Below are positions 55,901 to 63,982 of a DNA stretch of 64,000 bases, piece by piece. Both the position numbers and the translations under genes were made by a program. Source of the stretch: Carboxylicivirga litoralis (GTDB taxonomy: Bacteria > Bacteroidota > Bacteroidia > Bacteroidales > Marinilabiliaceae); contig NZ_JAFMVC010000010.1 in assembly GCF_025499605.1 (NCBI RefSeq), forward strand, positions 102,629 to 166,628, given 5' to 3'. The number at the start of each line of letters is the position of its first letter. Position 1 is the first letter of the stretch. Under the pieces are notes generated by a model, which was not told the DNA's origin, did no database searches, and saw only the letters and a program-made list of their open reading frames with translations.

Positions 55901-56226
55901 GCCGAATGATAAGTCAAACGACGTGCCTGACCCCCATTAGCTGGCATTATAAAAATATCGAAGTTACCAAACCGGTTGGAAGCAAAAGCAATAAACTTGC
56001 CATCGGGCGACCAAACAGGCTGGTAATCATGGGCCTGATGGATAGTTAATGGTAATGCATCGCCACCAGCAGTTGGCACCTTATACAAATTACCCTTGTA
56101 AGAAAATACAATGCTTTGCCCATCGGGTGAGATGGATGGATAACGCATCCAAAGAGGTTGAGCCGAAGCTTCAACAACAAAAGCAAATAGCAACAATGCT
56201 ATGGCCGTTTTTAAAAATTTCATCAT
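52993..56226 (-). CDS. Tricorn-like S41 protease with beta-propeller, PDZ and S41 domains
   Basis: 1078 aa from Met 56226 (the next codon is also Met); the frame runs on to 56364 but only 56226 gives a signal peptide (KFLKTAIALLLFAFVVEASAQ). WD40/TolB-type propeller repeats with YPSISPDGQSIVFSYKGNLY, PVWSPDGKFIAFASNRFGN and PHFSPDGKEVAFLEN occupy the first two-thirds. A very Lys/Glu-rich linker (EKEEEESKDKKKKKKS) comes near residue 585. The core helical region, a PDZ (KGLKITEVIDKSPVLKEGTKI) and the S41 domain with Ser in SEGNYSDAHAFPFAYN follow. Likely periplasmic peptidase degrading oligopeptides. Monocistronic. Confidence 0.95.
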   Translation of the reverse strand: MMKFLKTAIALLLFAFVVEASAQPLWMRYPSISPDGQSIVFSYKGNLYKVPTAGGDALPLTIHQAHDYQPVWSPDGKFIAFASNRFGNFDIFIMPANGGQARRLTYHSANEVPCSFTPNGQQVLYSSQQLDDYQNSQFPYGLFSELYKVDVTTSSIDQLLTTPAELAMMSNDGSFIVYQDVKGYEDRWRKHHQSSVTRDIWKMEISTGKHTKLSSFKGEDRQPVLASNEKDIYFLSEQFGSFNVCKTSINQPANVEQISHFKKHPVRFLSVSDNDVLCYSFNGELYTQKPGAMPAKVVVNINFDIEGTDTQFVKMSKEATEMDVSPNGKEIAFVARGEVFVTSVDYNTTKRVTNTPGQERSVSFSPDGRSLVYAAERNGSWNVYTSSIKSDDELYFSNATLIEEKPVIEVEAETFQPHFSPDGKEVAFLENRTTLKVINLDTKAVRTILEGTYNYSYSDGDQWYQWSPDGKWFIVAFCPNHWVIDEVGLVAANGSGEVKNLTQSGYGDSRPQWMMNGNAVIWFTDKHGMRNHGSWGSHDDVYAMFFNQKSYDQFKLSKEELELKEELEKSEKEEEESKDKKKKKKSAVKEEDSIEMELDNLEDRMARLTIHSSSLAGALLSPDADKLYYLSRFEKGHDLWMHDFKKNETKKIAELDGRGGYMQADSAFANIFVFSGGQITKFDTKSDKTKAVNYNAEMYLDAAAEREAIFDHAWRQVKRKWYRPDLHNVDWDFYKAEYERFLPHVNNNYDFQELLSEMLGEMNGSHTGARYRPKIADADKTASLGLFFDYKYNGKGLKITEVIDKSPVLKEGTKIKAGTVVESVNGVGITNFSDLYQQLNHQEGKPTLLAMYNPASGKRWQETVKPISLSKRNQLLYERWIKQRREMTERLSGGRLGYVHVKGMDSPSFREFYSEVLGRNHDKEALIVDTRFNGGGWLHDDLVTFLSGKKYADYYPGGRYFGSEPIAKWNKPSCVLISEGNYSDAHAFPFAYNALKIGKLIGMPVPGTMTAVWWETQQDKTLVFGIPQIGVKDMDGNYLENTQLEPDVKVQNSFELLKEGRDEQLEKAIEVMLNDLK

Positions 56227-56268
56227 GGTAGAGGTATTAAAATTAGTTGTTAAATATAACCAGAGAAA

Positions 56269-56297
56269 CAAAGATATACAACGACCAGAGTTGCCAA
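56269..56297 (-). promoter_or_regulatory. Promoter of the Tricorn-like gene
   Basis: On the minus strand TTG (56297-56295), 18 bases, then TATCTTTG (56276-56269). The -7 element is 43 bases before the ATG at 56226 and supports that start. Confidence 0.55.
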
Positions 56298-56311
56298 GCA
56301 TCAGGCTGCAG

Positions 56312-56345
56312 CAAAAAAATAGTCCCCAGGAAACCTGAGGACTAT
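56312..56345 (-). terminator. Terminator of the CoA-transferase gene
   Basis: On the minus strand ATAGTCCtCAGG-ttt-CCTGgGGACTAT (one mismatch) followed by seven T; 41 bases after the CoA-transferase stop. Confidence 0.85.
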
Positions 56346-56386
56346 CGGTATATTTTACAAGCAAATAGCTTGATTGCTTTTAACAA

Positions 56387-57694
56387 TTAAATATTTGGAT
56401 TCACATAGTGGAAGTGAGGTCCAAAGCGGTCGAATGCAGCCTTATCTAACATTTCCTGGTGATCCGGATGAGCAACTGAAATGATTAGTTTCGCTCGCTC
56501 CTGCATTGTTTTTCCATATAAGTTAACAGCTCCGTGTTCGGTTACGAACCAGTGCATGTTTGAACGTGTTGTTACCACACCCGAACCTTCAAGCAAGGTC
56601 GGTGCAATTTTAGAAAGACCTTTGCCAGTTACCGAAGGCATCGCAATAATTGGTAAACCTCCTTTTGAGTAACCTGCTCCACGGATAAAGTCAATCTGAC
56701 CTCCAACACCCGAATAGTGCTTAATTCCTATTGAATCGGCACATACCTGACCGGTAATATCAATGGCTAATGCTGAGTTGATTGCAGTCACTTTATCATT
56801 CTGACGGATGATGTTTACACTGTTGGTGTGACGCACATCCATCATAGCCACCATTGGGTTGTCATCAATAAAATCATAAAGTTCCTGAGATCCCATCAAG
56901 AAGGAAGCAACCATCTTACCTGGATCAATCTGCTTGCGTTTACCATTAACCACTCCTTTTTCTACCAAAGGAAGGATACCATCGGCAAACATCTCCGTGT
57001 GAACACCCAAGTCTTTGTGGTTACCTAACTGTGCTAACACAGCATTTGGAATACCACCGATACCCATTTGAAGACAGGCTCCGTCTTCAATTAACTCAGC
57101 AACATTCTTACCGATAGCAATATCCATATCTGTAAGGGCACCCATATCGTGAGTGAACAACGGACTATCATCATCAACAAAATAATCAATTTCGTTCATG
57201 TGGAAGATAGCATCTCCCCATGCTCGCGGCACATTAGGGTTAACAGCCGCAATAACAACATCGGCACACTCAATAGCAGCTAAAGTAGCATCAACCGAAG
57301 TTCCTAATGAAACAAAACCATGCTTATCCGGAGGTGAAACCATAACCATCGCCACATTCACTTTCAATACGCCATCGCGCATCAACTTTTGCGTTTCACT
57401 CAAGAACACTGGGATGTAATCAGCATAACCGGCTTGAGTTTGCTTACGTAAGTTACCTCCAACAAAGAATTGCTCTGAAACAAATACTCCTTCGAATTCA
57501 GGATCTGCAAAATCCACCTTATCCTCAATGTGGATATGCTGAAGCTTCACATCATAAAATTCTTTGTTACGGCCACGTTCAACCATTGCCTTAATTAATT
57601 TGTGCGGCGTTACTGCCACACTACTAAGGTGAATGCGGTCGCCCGTCTTAATTACTTTCACTGCCTCTTCAGCCGATATCGCTTTATAACTCAT
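56387..57694 (-). CDS. Acetyl-CoA hydrolase/transferase family CoA-transferase
   Basis: 435 aa class I CoA-transferase. Two-domain chain with KTGDRIHLSSVAVTPHKLIKAM, VSPPDKHGFVSLGTSVDATLAAI, the GIGGIPNAVLAQLGNHKDLGVHTEMFADG segment (Glu in VHTEMF forms the CoA thioester) and SGVGGQIDFIRGA. Similar to 4-hydroxybutyrate, butyrate:acetate and succinate:propionate CoA-transferases; the substrate pair cannot be read here. Its likely use is fermentation acid production or scavenging. It is monocistronic with a good promoter and terminator. Confidence 0.93.
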   Translation of the reverse strand: MSYKAISAEEAVKVIKTGDRIHLSSVAVTPHKLIKAMVERGRNKEFYDVKLQHIHIEDKVDFADPEFEGVFVSEQFFVGGNLRKQTQAGYADYIPVFLSETQKLMRDGVLKVNVAMVMVSPPDKHGFVSLGTSVDATLAAIECADVVIAAVNPNVPRAWGDAIFHMNEIDYFVDDDSPLFTHDMGALTDMDIAIGKNVAELIEDGACLQMGIGGIPNAVLAQLGNHKDLGVHTEMFADGILPLVEKGVVNGKRKQIDPGKMVASFLMGSQELYDFIDDNPMVAMMDVRHTNSVNIIRQNDKVTAINSALAIDITGQVCADSIGIKHYSGVGGQIDFIRGAGYSKGGLPIIAMPSVTGKGLSKIAPTLLEGSGVVTTRSNMHWFVTEHGAVNLYGKTMQERAKLIISVAHPDHQEMLDKAAFDRFGPHFHYVNPNI

Positions 57695-58006
57695 GACTTT
57701 ATTATTTATAGATATTTTTCTCTATTTAAAGCCTGCAAATTTAGAAAAATATGCAAGGATGCAAGCGTTTATTAATAATTATTAAGAAGATTCATGATAT
57801 TTAAAACAAATCTGAAATAAAACACTTTTTAACGATTAGAAATGAAAGTAAAAGCCTTATCCAAACTTACAAGGCATACGTCCTTATTTAAAAGGTATAC
57901 ACTGGCTTAAGTATTTTTAACCTATTTCTTTTTTGTCTCCGATAAATAAGGTTCTGGTGCAGATTTTGCATAACTTCATCTATCTGTTCATGTAAATCAT
58001 AGCCTT
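57695..58006. other. 312-base divergent intergenic region
   Basis: Carries the CoA-transferase promoter at the left (57736-57764). The rest is AT-rich; TATTTCTTTTTTG near 57925 is a poor promoter match for the downstream lipoprotein gene. No other structure seen. Confidence 0.55.
57736..57764 (-). promoter_or_regulatory. Promoter of the CoA-transferase gene
   Basis: On the minus strand TTG (57764-57762), 18 bases, then TAAATTTG (57743-57736), 41 bases before the ATG. Confidence 0.55.
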
Positions 58007-58420
58007 ATGAAAACACTAATTTTCATACTACTCGTATTAGCGACCATTTCAGCTTGCAATATCCAAAAACCACTTGCTGATGTCAATGCACCTCCTCAAG
58101 AATTAAGTGTTGAAAATAGTGATTCAAGCGAGTATGAACTCATCGTTTTTGACCCTGGATTTGATACATTCCTGGCCACTCAGCCCTATCCTAAAGAGTT
58201 TTATTCGGATGAATATTACAAAAACTGGAACTATCGTTATTGCGTAGAGTGGAATATTCGCCATTCCAATCCCATACGATATGGCAACTTTTACGAAACG
58301 CAGATTCCATATGAACTATCAGTAGACTATGGTATCGACTTCAACTTTAAACTTTATCAGTATTTTCAGTTTATTGAGCAGGAATACAGCATTGTGTTAA
58401 TTCACCGAAAAGGCCGTTAA
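58007..58420 (+). CDS. Small DUF6146-like lipoprotein
   Basis: 137 aa with lipoprotein signal (LVLATISAC, residue 17). The mature part, YELIVFDPGFDTFLATQPYPKEFYSDEYYKNWN and YCVEWNIRHSNPIRYG, fits the DUF6146 family of Bacteroidota (assignment by pattern memory). Function unknown. Its stop overlaps the convergent DMT transporter gene by 4 bases. Confidence 0.82.
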   Translation: MKTLIFILLVLATISACNIQKPLADVNAPPQELSVENSDSSEYELIVFDPGFDTFLATQPYPKEFYSDEYYKNWNYRYCVEWNIRHSNPIRYGNFYETQIPYELSVDYGIDFNFKLYQYFQFIEQEYSIVLIHRKGR

Positions 58421-59316
58421 GCCTTTTTCTTCTGTGTTATGCCAATGGCCAAAATCGTTCCGGCAATGACCAACGCAGCACCAACATAGGCCAATGGGGC
58501 TACTTTATTAATTGGAAACCAGTTAAGTTCTAACAACATCAGTATCTCAAGCACCACAAAGGTGATCACCGGATTCATGATTATGACAATGCTGATTTTA
58601 TTGGCTTCGGTATATTTGAAGGCAGCAGAAAGCGCGCCATAGGCAACCACTGTATTTAAACCTAAGGCCACCATTAATAACCAAACCCACCACTCATACG
58701 CTTGCGTAAATAATTCAAAATTAACCGTTGGCAGAAACAGTAAAACAGGAAGACCAAAAATTATCAGGTTAACCTGCTGCGGATGGAATTTCTGAACCAG
58801 CTTTTTATTGAATAAAGCATATCCAGCCCAACTGGCTGCCGCTCCTAAAGTCCAAAACAAGCCCTGTGTAATGGCTTCCTTTTGCGCCACCAGCTCGTTT
58901 ATCTGGTTAAAATAAAACACACAAAATCCCACGGCAGCAATGGCAAAACCAAGACCTCTTATCCAGTTAATACTTTCTTTAAAAACAACAAAACCAATAA
59001 CCCCCAGCAACACCGGACCTGTTTGTATAATTATTTGCGTAGCAGCCGGTCCTGCGTAGTTAATACCCTGCATATAACCAATATAATTTCCGGCTAACAA
59101 AACAGCAGCGGCTATCATCATCTTAGGAGGCTTGCGGTACACATTCAATAATTCTGGTTTCTTAATAGCATAATAACCAACCAGTACCAAGGCAGCTACA
59201 AAAAAGCGAAACCACACAATAGAATATGAGTCAAAATAATTGAGCGCTACTTTTAATGCAATCGCTAAAACGCCCCACAAAATTGCCGTTGTGGCCGCTA
59301 ATAAAATCCCTTTCAT
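58417..59316 (-). CDS. EamA/DMT superfamily transporter
   Basis: 299 aa inner-membrane protein with ten predicted helices and two EamA repeats (first about 1-135, second about 145-295). It starts KGILLAATTAILWGVLAIALKVALNYFDSYSIVWFRF, a typical DMT opening, and has a second-repeat start FWTLGAAASWAGYALFNKKLV. Probable exporter of a small metabolite or amino acid; the substrate is unknown. Confidence 0.92.
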   Translation of the reverse strand: MKGILLAATTAILWGVLAIALKVALNYFDSYSIVWFRFFVAALVLVGYYAIKKPELLNVYRKPPKMMIAAAVLLAGNYIGYMQGINYAGPAATQIIIQTGPVLLGVIGFVVFKESINWIRGLGFAIAAVGFCVFYFNQINELVAQKEAITQGLFWTLGAAASWAGYALFNKKLVQKFHPQQVNLIIFGLPVLLFLPTVNFELFTQAYEWWVWLLMVALGLNTVVAYGALSAAFKYTEANKISIVIIMNPVITFVVLEILMLLELNWFPINKVAPLAYVGAALVIAGTILAIGITQKKKA

Positions 59317-59695
59317 CGAAAGATAAGTTTCAAAGATTAATCCGGATGTTTCAGTTAAAATTGTTATTGGAGCTACTAATGCAGTGCTGCTATCTGTTTA
59401 AAACAACCCTCACGTTTCACCTCAACAAAACGTTCAAAATATGGTTCAAAAGTAGTTCTCTTTTTTGATTTTTAAGTTTACACAGTACTCAGGCGAAGAA
59501 AAAACGGTGAAAGCAATAACTTTATAGTAAGTGCACAATCATTTATTTTCAAAATCAATTATATTTGTTTCAATTAATTTAGACATGAAGAAACAAAGTG
59601 TACTTTTTGTTGTCGGTTAATTAATCAAACTAATGTTGAGTCCGCAATGATAAGGACTGTAAATTAAGAAAATAAACGAACCAAAATTTAAAAAT
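59317..59695. other. 379-base divergent intergenic region
   Basis: Contains TACTTTTG on the minus strand (59454-59447), a likely -7 element for the DMT gene, and TATATTTG (59560-59567) on the plus strand. An 11-codon open frame MKKQSVLFVVG* lies at 59585-59620, in frame with, but stopped before, the lipoprotein start at 59696. The remainder is AT-rich with no feature. Confidence 0.55.
59560..59567 (+). promoter_or_regulatory. -7 promoter element upstream of the 270-aa lipoprotein gene
   Basis: TATATTTG matches TAnnTTTG. It lies 128 bases before the ATG and 18 bases before the 11-codon leader-like frame. Confidence 0.4.
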
Positions 59696-60508
59696 ATGAA
59701 AAGCACGATTCGAATAGCATCTTTGGTCATTGCTGCTACGATGATGTTAACTGCCTGTAACAGTAAGAAAGCTAAAAAAGACAAAGCACCTGAAATCAAA
59801 AAGGAAAAAGTAGAAAAAGAAGTGCGTGAATTTGTTTATCCTCTTCCTACTTCATTTGAAGTAACTGAAATGCTTAACCGCATTGAAGCTGCTTATATTC
59901 TTTCACTTTCAAATCCTGCAAGCAACGTTGATAAATACTTAACTGAAAAAGCGCAGGCTATCAACCTTGGTATTTATAGTGCCGACCTAAGTTATGCGAG
60001 TACATATCACCAGCAACAGGAAACATTAGATTTTATGAATGCCTCTAAAAACCTTATCGACAAGCTAGATATTTCTCCAGCCCTTGATAAGAAGCTTTTG
60101 GAAGCTATTGAGAATAACTTAGACAATAAGGATGAATTGGTAAAAGTTATCACCAACACTTTCTACAATACTTATGAGTATTTAAATAAAAACGACCGCG
60201 GTTCTGTTTCATTGCTAGTTATCTCTGGTAGCTGGGTAGAGGCACTTTATATTGCTTGTCACATTTCGGAAGAAACTTTCAGCAACAAAGAAATGGTAGC
60301 TATCATTATGGAGCAAAAAGAGCCACTAAATAAGTTGATGACAATGCTTGAAGTACATGCGGCAAATGAAGATATCCAATCAACCATTGATGATTTAAAA
60401 ATCCTTCATGAAATATACAACAGCGTTGATGCCGGTAGTATTACAATCGAACAGTTAGATGCGATTGAGAAAAATGTGGCCGTTCTTCGTGAAAAATATG
60501 TTTCTTAA
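59696..60508 (+). CDS. Conserved-looking lipoprotein, 270 aa
   Basis: 270 aa with lipobox MMLTAC (residue 21) and then a highly Lys/Glu-rich stretch (SKKAKKDKAPEIKKEKVEKEV). The rest is helical, with YILSLSNPASNVDKYLTEKAQAINLGIYSADLSYASTYHQQQE and a C-terminal helix pair. I know similar sequences only as hypothetical Bacteroidota lipoproteins. Periplasmic, probably membrane-anchored. A terminator separates it from the TerB-ABC fusion that follows, so co-regulation is not shown. Confidence 0.82.
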   Translation: MKSTIRIASLVIAATMMLTACNSKKAKKDKAPEIKKEKVEKEVREFVYPLPTSFEVTEMLNRIEAAYILSLSNPASNVDKYLTEKAQAINLGIYSADLSYASTYHQQQETLDFMNASKNLIDKLDISPALDKKLLEAIENNLDNKDELVKVITNTFYNTYEYLNKNDRGSVSLLVISGSWVEALYIACHISEETFSNKEMVAIIMEQKEPLNKLMTMLEVHAANEDIQSTIDDLKILHEIYNSVDAGSITIEQLDAIEKNVAVLREKYVS

Positions 60509-60532
60509 TTAAGAAAGCTTAATACAAAATAC

Positions 60533-60564
60533 AAAGGGAAACCAACAATGGTTTCCCTTTTTTG
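60533..60564 (+). terminator. Terminator of the 270-aa lipoprotein gene
   Basis: Perfect 12-bp stem AAAGGGAAACCA / TGGTTTCCCTTT with a 4-base loop, followed by TTTTG. Confidence 0.9.
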
Positions 60565-60615
60565 TTATGTGGTTATAAAAATTAGTATCTTTCAGACCAA
60601 CCCAAAAACAAGACA

Positions 60616-63600
60616 ATGAGTGAACTTTTTCTGGATGCCCTAATGCAGATTTTTGCTCTTTTAACCGACCGACGTGAGGAACAAAAAACGGGCGATGGTT
60701 TAATTGAAGTGAAGAATTTCTTACTCCGCAACTTAAATAAAGAGTTTGCCGAGCAAGCATTGGAGCGATACGAACATTACACATCGGAATACCACAAAGA
60801 CAGTTATAGTCACGATCAGGAGGTTAGAAACAAGCAAGCCTCCACCAATATGGGGCGACTGGCTAAAATTTGCGATCAGCTCAACCAGGAACTGGAACAG
60901 TCAGAGAAATACATGCTTGTAACCAACATGCTTAATTTCATTATGCGCGATGGGCATGTATCTGAAGAAGAAGGTGTATTTACCGATGCTTTGGCCAAGT
61001 ACCTTAAACTTGACGAAAACGATTATCTAAACCTCAGGACTTTTATTCTGTCTTACCCACTTGAGGTAGAAGATAAAGAACGATTATTGCTGATAAGTGG
61101 ACAAAAGGAAAAACCGGATGAAATAATAAAACATATTTACAACCCTAAGCAGCAAATTTTTGTTTGGGTACTACACATTCAGGAATCTAACCTTTTGTTT
61201 TTTAGGTATTCAGGAAGCCGCAACCTCTACCTCAATGGTCATATTATCGAACAAAATAAGGCTGTTGCCTTCAGGCCGGGAGGAGTTATAAAAACTTCAC
61301 GAATAGCACCAGTATATTATGGACGGGTTGCCGAAAACTTTATTGCGCGACCCGGGCGCGCACGTATACTATACCGTGCTTTGGATGTTTCCTACAAATT
61401 TAACAACAACCAAATGGGCGTTCACCCATTCAGTTTCTCAGGCCGTTCAGGCCAGTTGGTGGCTGTAATGGGGGGAAGCGGTACTGGAAAATCCACTTTA
61501 CTCAATGTATTAAACGGGAACCTAAAATACCACACCGGCCGGATTCACATTAACGGCTTTGATTTGCACAAAGAGTCGGAAGCACTAAACGGTGTTATTG
61601 GATATGTGCCACAAGATGACCTGTTAAAAGAGGAACTGACCGTATTTGAAAACTTGTATTTCAATGCTCGCCTATGCTTTAGCCACTTTGATAAGGAAAA
61701 AATTACCGAATTGGTGGAAAAAGCGTTGCACGATTTTGATTTGGTAGAAGCCCGTGATTTGGTAGTAGGCTCACCTTTAAATAAAATTCTGAGTGGTGGC
61801 CAGCGTAAGCGACTAAATATTGCCCTGGAGTTAATACGCGAACCTTCAGTACTTTTTGTAGATGAACCAACATCGGGCTTATCTTCTATGGACTCTGAGA
61901 AGGTAATGCTGCTTTTGAAACGCCAAACACTGAAAGGAAAGCTTGTTTTTATCAATATTCACCAACCAAGCAGTGACTTATACAAGCTGATTGACAAACT
62001 ACTCCTTATTGATAAAGGTGGACGTATCATCTACAATGGCAACCCCATGGATGCCATTACTTACTTTAAGCAAAAAGCATCATACGTTAACCCTGAAGAA
62101 AAAGAGTGTTATGCCTGCGGTAATGTTCAAACCGAACAACCGCTCCGTATTATCGAGGCGCGCATGGTCAATCCTTATGGTAAATTTATTCGCCAACGAA
62201 AAATATCGCCACAAGAATGGTACAACCACTATGTTGAAAATTTTGAAGAAAAATTTGAGTGGAAAGAAGCCAGACACAACGAAAAGAAAGAAAAACTACC
62301 GGCTAACCTCTATAATATTCCAGGACGTGTTCAGCAGTTCATTATCTACCTGATGCGCGACACCTTGTCGAAACTAAAAGACAAGCAGTATCTGATGATT
62401 AACATGCTGCAAGCACCAATTCTGGCCTTGATACTTGGTTTTTTCACCAAATACATAAGTGGTGATGGAAATGATGAATCGGTTTATGTGTTTGCTAAAA
62501 ATGTGAATATACCAGCCTATCTGTTCATGTGTGTAGTAGTGGCTCTGTTTTTAGGCTTGATTGTTAGTGCCGAAGAAATATTTAAAGACCGACGGCTGTT
62601 ACAACGCGAATCATTTCTTAACCTGAGCCGCTTTAGTTACCTCAACAGTAAGATTGTGGTGTTGTTTACAATTTCAGCCATTCAAACCTTGAGTTTTGTA
62701 TTAATTGGTAACTATATCCTTGAAATAAAAGGTTTGAATCTAAGTTACTGGCTCATCTTATTTAGCACAGCTTGCTATGCCAACATGATTGGATTGAACA
62801 TCAGTAGCGGACTTAATTCGGTAGTTGCCATATATGTATTGATACCACTTATCCTGGTTCCTCAGCTGTTGTTCAGTGGCGTTATTGTTAATTTCGACAA
62901 ACTCCACAACACCATCTCATCACAACAATATGTTCCGCGCATTGGCGATTTAATGACCTCACGCTGGTCATACGAGGCCCTGGCAGTAAACCAGTTTATG
63001 AACAATGAATATGAAAAACAATTTTTCGATATTGACAGGCAGATTAGTACGGCATCGTACAACCAAAACCTACTGATTCCTAAACTGAAAGACTTAAATG
63101 AAACCTGTAAATATCACCTTGATAATAATGATATTGAAGACTTAGATGATGTATCACAATTACTCACAGCAGAAATACTAGAACTGGCAGGGCACAAAAT
63201 GACACATTTCCCTATGCTTACTTTCATGGTGAGTGATCAAGCTGCTTATGATGATGATACCTATAATCACGTGAATGATTTCCTTCAACATGAAAAACTG
63301 GAACAAAAGCAACTATATGCTGATGGGAAAGAGAAAAAAGATGCTTTATATGAAAAGCTAATAAATGATTATGGTTCAAAAGAAGCGTTCTTAAAATTTA
63401 AAGACACCTACCAGAATGAAGCCCTGGAAGAAGTGGTGCTCAACAAGCGTGAACTACAACAAATGTTGTTAACCAGTAAAGGAATCATCCAAAAAAAGCA
63501 CCCCATCTACCAAAAACCAATCTCGAACTTGGGACGTACACATTTATATGCACCCGAAAAGCGTGTATTTGAAGTTAAAATACCTACACCTCTTTTTAAT

Positions 63601-63735
63601 ATGCTAGTGGTGTGGTTAGGAGTAATTTTCTTTTATATCACCCTCTATTTCGATATCCTGAAGAAAGTTATCCGTTACTTTGAAACCTTCAAATTACGAC
63701 GATTAAACAGACGTCTACAAAAGATCAGACCATAA
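60616..63735 (+). CDS. TerB-ABCG fusion: TerB-like N-terminus, ABC ATPase and ABC-2 membrane domain
   Basis: 1039 aa. The N-terminal 190 aa are helical, of TerB type, with MLNFIMRDGHVSEEEGVFTDALAKYLKLD. A beta-rich segment at about 190-270 (FFRYSGSRNLYLNG) is possibly FHA-like. The ATPase has Walker A GGSGTGKST (about 293-301), IGYVPQDDLL, signature ILSGGQRKRLNIA, Walker B VLFVDEPTSGLSSMD and switch His NIHQPSSD. This style is that of ABCG/WHITE exporters. A CysxxCys motif (ECYACGNV) lies at the junction. Seven or so membrane helices (from about 595 to 755 and one near 995) make the pore. A 180-aa soluble insert precedes the last helix. Substrate unknown. Confidence 0.92.
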   Translation: MSELFLDALMQIFALLTDRREEQKTGDGLIEVKNFLLRNLNKEFAEQALERYEHYTSEYHKDSYSHDQEVRNKQASTNMGRLAKICDQLNQELEQSEKYMLVTNMLNFIMRDGHVSEEEGVFTDALAKYLKLDENDYLNLRTFILSYPLEVEDKERLLLISGQKEKPDEIIKHIYNPKQQIFVWVLHIQESNLLFFRYSGSRNLYLNGHIIEQNKAVAFRPGGVIKTSRIAPVYYGRVAENFIARPGRARILYRALDVSYKFNNNQMGVHPFSFSGRSGQLVAVMGGSGTGKSTLLNVLNGNLKYHTGRIHINGFDLHKESEALNGVIGYVPQDDLLKEELTVFENLYFNARLCFSHFDKEKITELVEKALHDFDLVEARDLVVGSPLNKILSGGQRKRLNIALELIREPSVLFVDEPTSGLSSMDSEKVMLLLKRQTLKGKLVFINIHQPSSDLYKLIDKLLLIDKGGRIIYNGNPMDAITYFKQKASYVNPEEKECYACGNVQTEQPLRIIEARMVNPYGKFIRQRKISPQEWYNHYVENFEEKFEWKEARHNEKKEKLPANLYNIPGRVQQFIIYLMRDTLSKLKDKQYLMINMLQAPILALILGFFTKYISGDGNDESVYVFAKNVNIPAYLFMCVVVALFLGLIVSAEEIFKDRRLLQRESFLNLSRFSYLNSKIVVLFTISAIQTLSFVLIGNYILEIKGLNLSYWLILFSTACYANMIGLNISSGLNSVVAIYVLIPLILVPQLLFSGVIVNFDKLHNTISSQQYVPRIGDLMTSRWSYEALAVNQFMNNEYEKQFFDIDRQISTASYNQNLLIPKLKDLNETCKYHLDNNDIEDLDDVSQLLTAEILELAGHKMTHFPMLTFMVSDQAAYDDDTYNHVNDFLQHEKLEQKQLYADGKEKKDALYEKLINDYGSKEAFLKFKDTYQNEALEEVVLNKRELQQMLLTSKGIIQKKHPIYQKPISNLGRTHLYAPEKRVFEVKIPTPLFNMLVVWLGVIFFYITLYFDILKKVIRYFETFKLRRLNRRLQKIRP

Positions 63736-63759
63736 GATTATAAGGTATAACATTTCTAG

Positions 63760-63803
63760 AAAAAACGATGCCATCACAGTTAGCGATGGCATCGTTTTTT
63801 TTT
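63760..63803 (+). terminator. Strong rho-independent terminator
   Basis: AACGATGCCATC / GATGGCATCGTT stem with a 9-base loop followed by at least ten T; 25 bases after the transporter stop. Confidence 0.95.
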
Positions 63804-63906
63804 TGTTTTTGTTAGTTAATAAGCTAGCGTTTTATAAAACAAACTTGCAAAGCTAAAGGGCTTCGCTGATATTAACCAAATGAAGGTGTCCAAAAACAAA
63901 AGTCCG

Positions 63907-63930
63907 TTCATCGAGCGGAGTCGAGATGAA
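63907..63930. repeat. REP-like palindrome, copy 1
   Basis: TTCATC and GATGAA pair around the 12-base core GAGCGGAGTCGA (63913-63924). The core is GC-rich in an AT-rich gap. The reverse complement of the core recurs in copy 2, 41 bases on. Confidence 0.75.
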
Positions 63931-63960
63931 ATTTAAATAAAGTTGATTTTCAATGCATAA

Positions 63961-63982
63961 TCACTTCGACTCCGCTCAGTGA
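63961..63982. repeat. REP-like palindrome, copy 2 (inverted)
   Basis: TCACT and AGTGA pair around TCGACTCCGCTC (63966-63977), the exact reverse complement of the core of copy 1. The arms differ from copy 1 but remain self-complementary. Confidence 0.75.

Noticed and set aside
56227..56364. 46-residue N-terminal extension of the Tricorn-like protease
   Set aside because: It crosses the likely promoter (56269-56297) and the upstream gene's terminator, and masks a clear signal peptide at 56226.
63907..63982. Insertion sequence ends
   Set aside because: The palindromes are internally self-complementary, with only a 30-base spacer and no transposase gene between them, so REP-type is a better reading.
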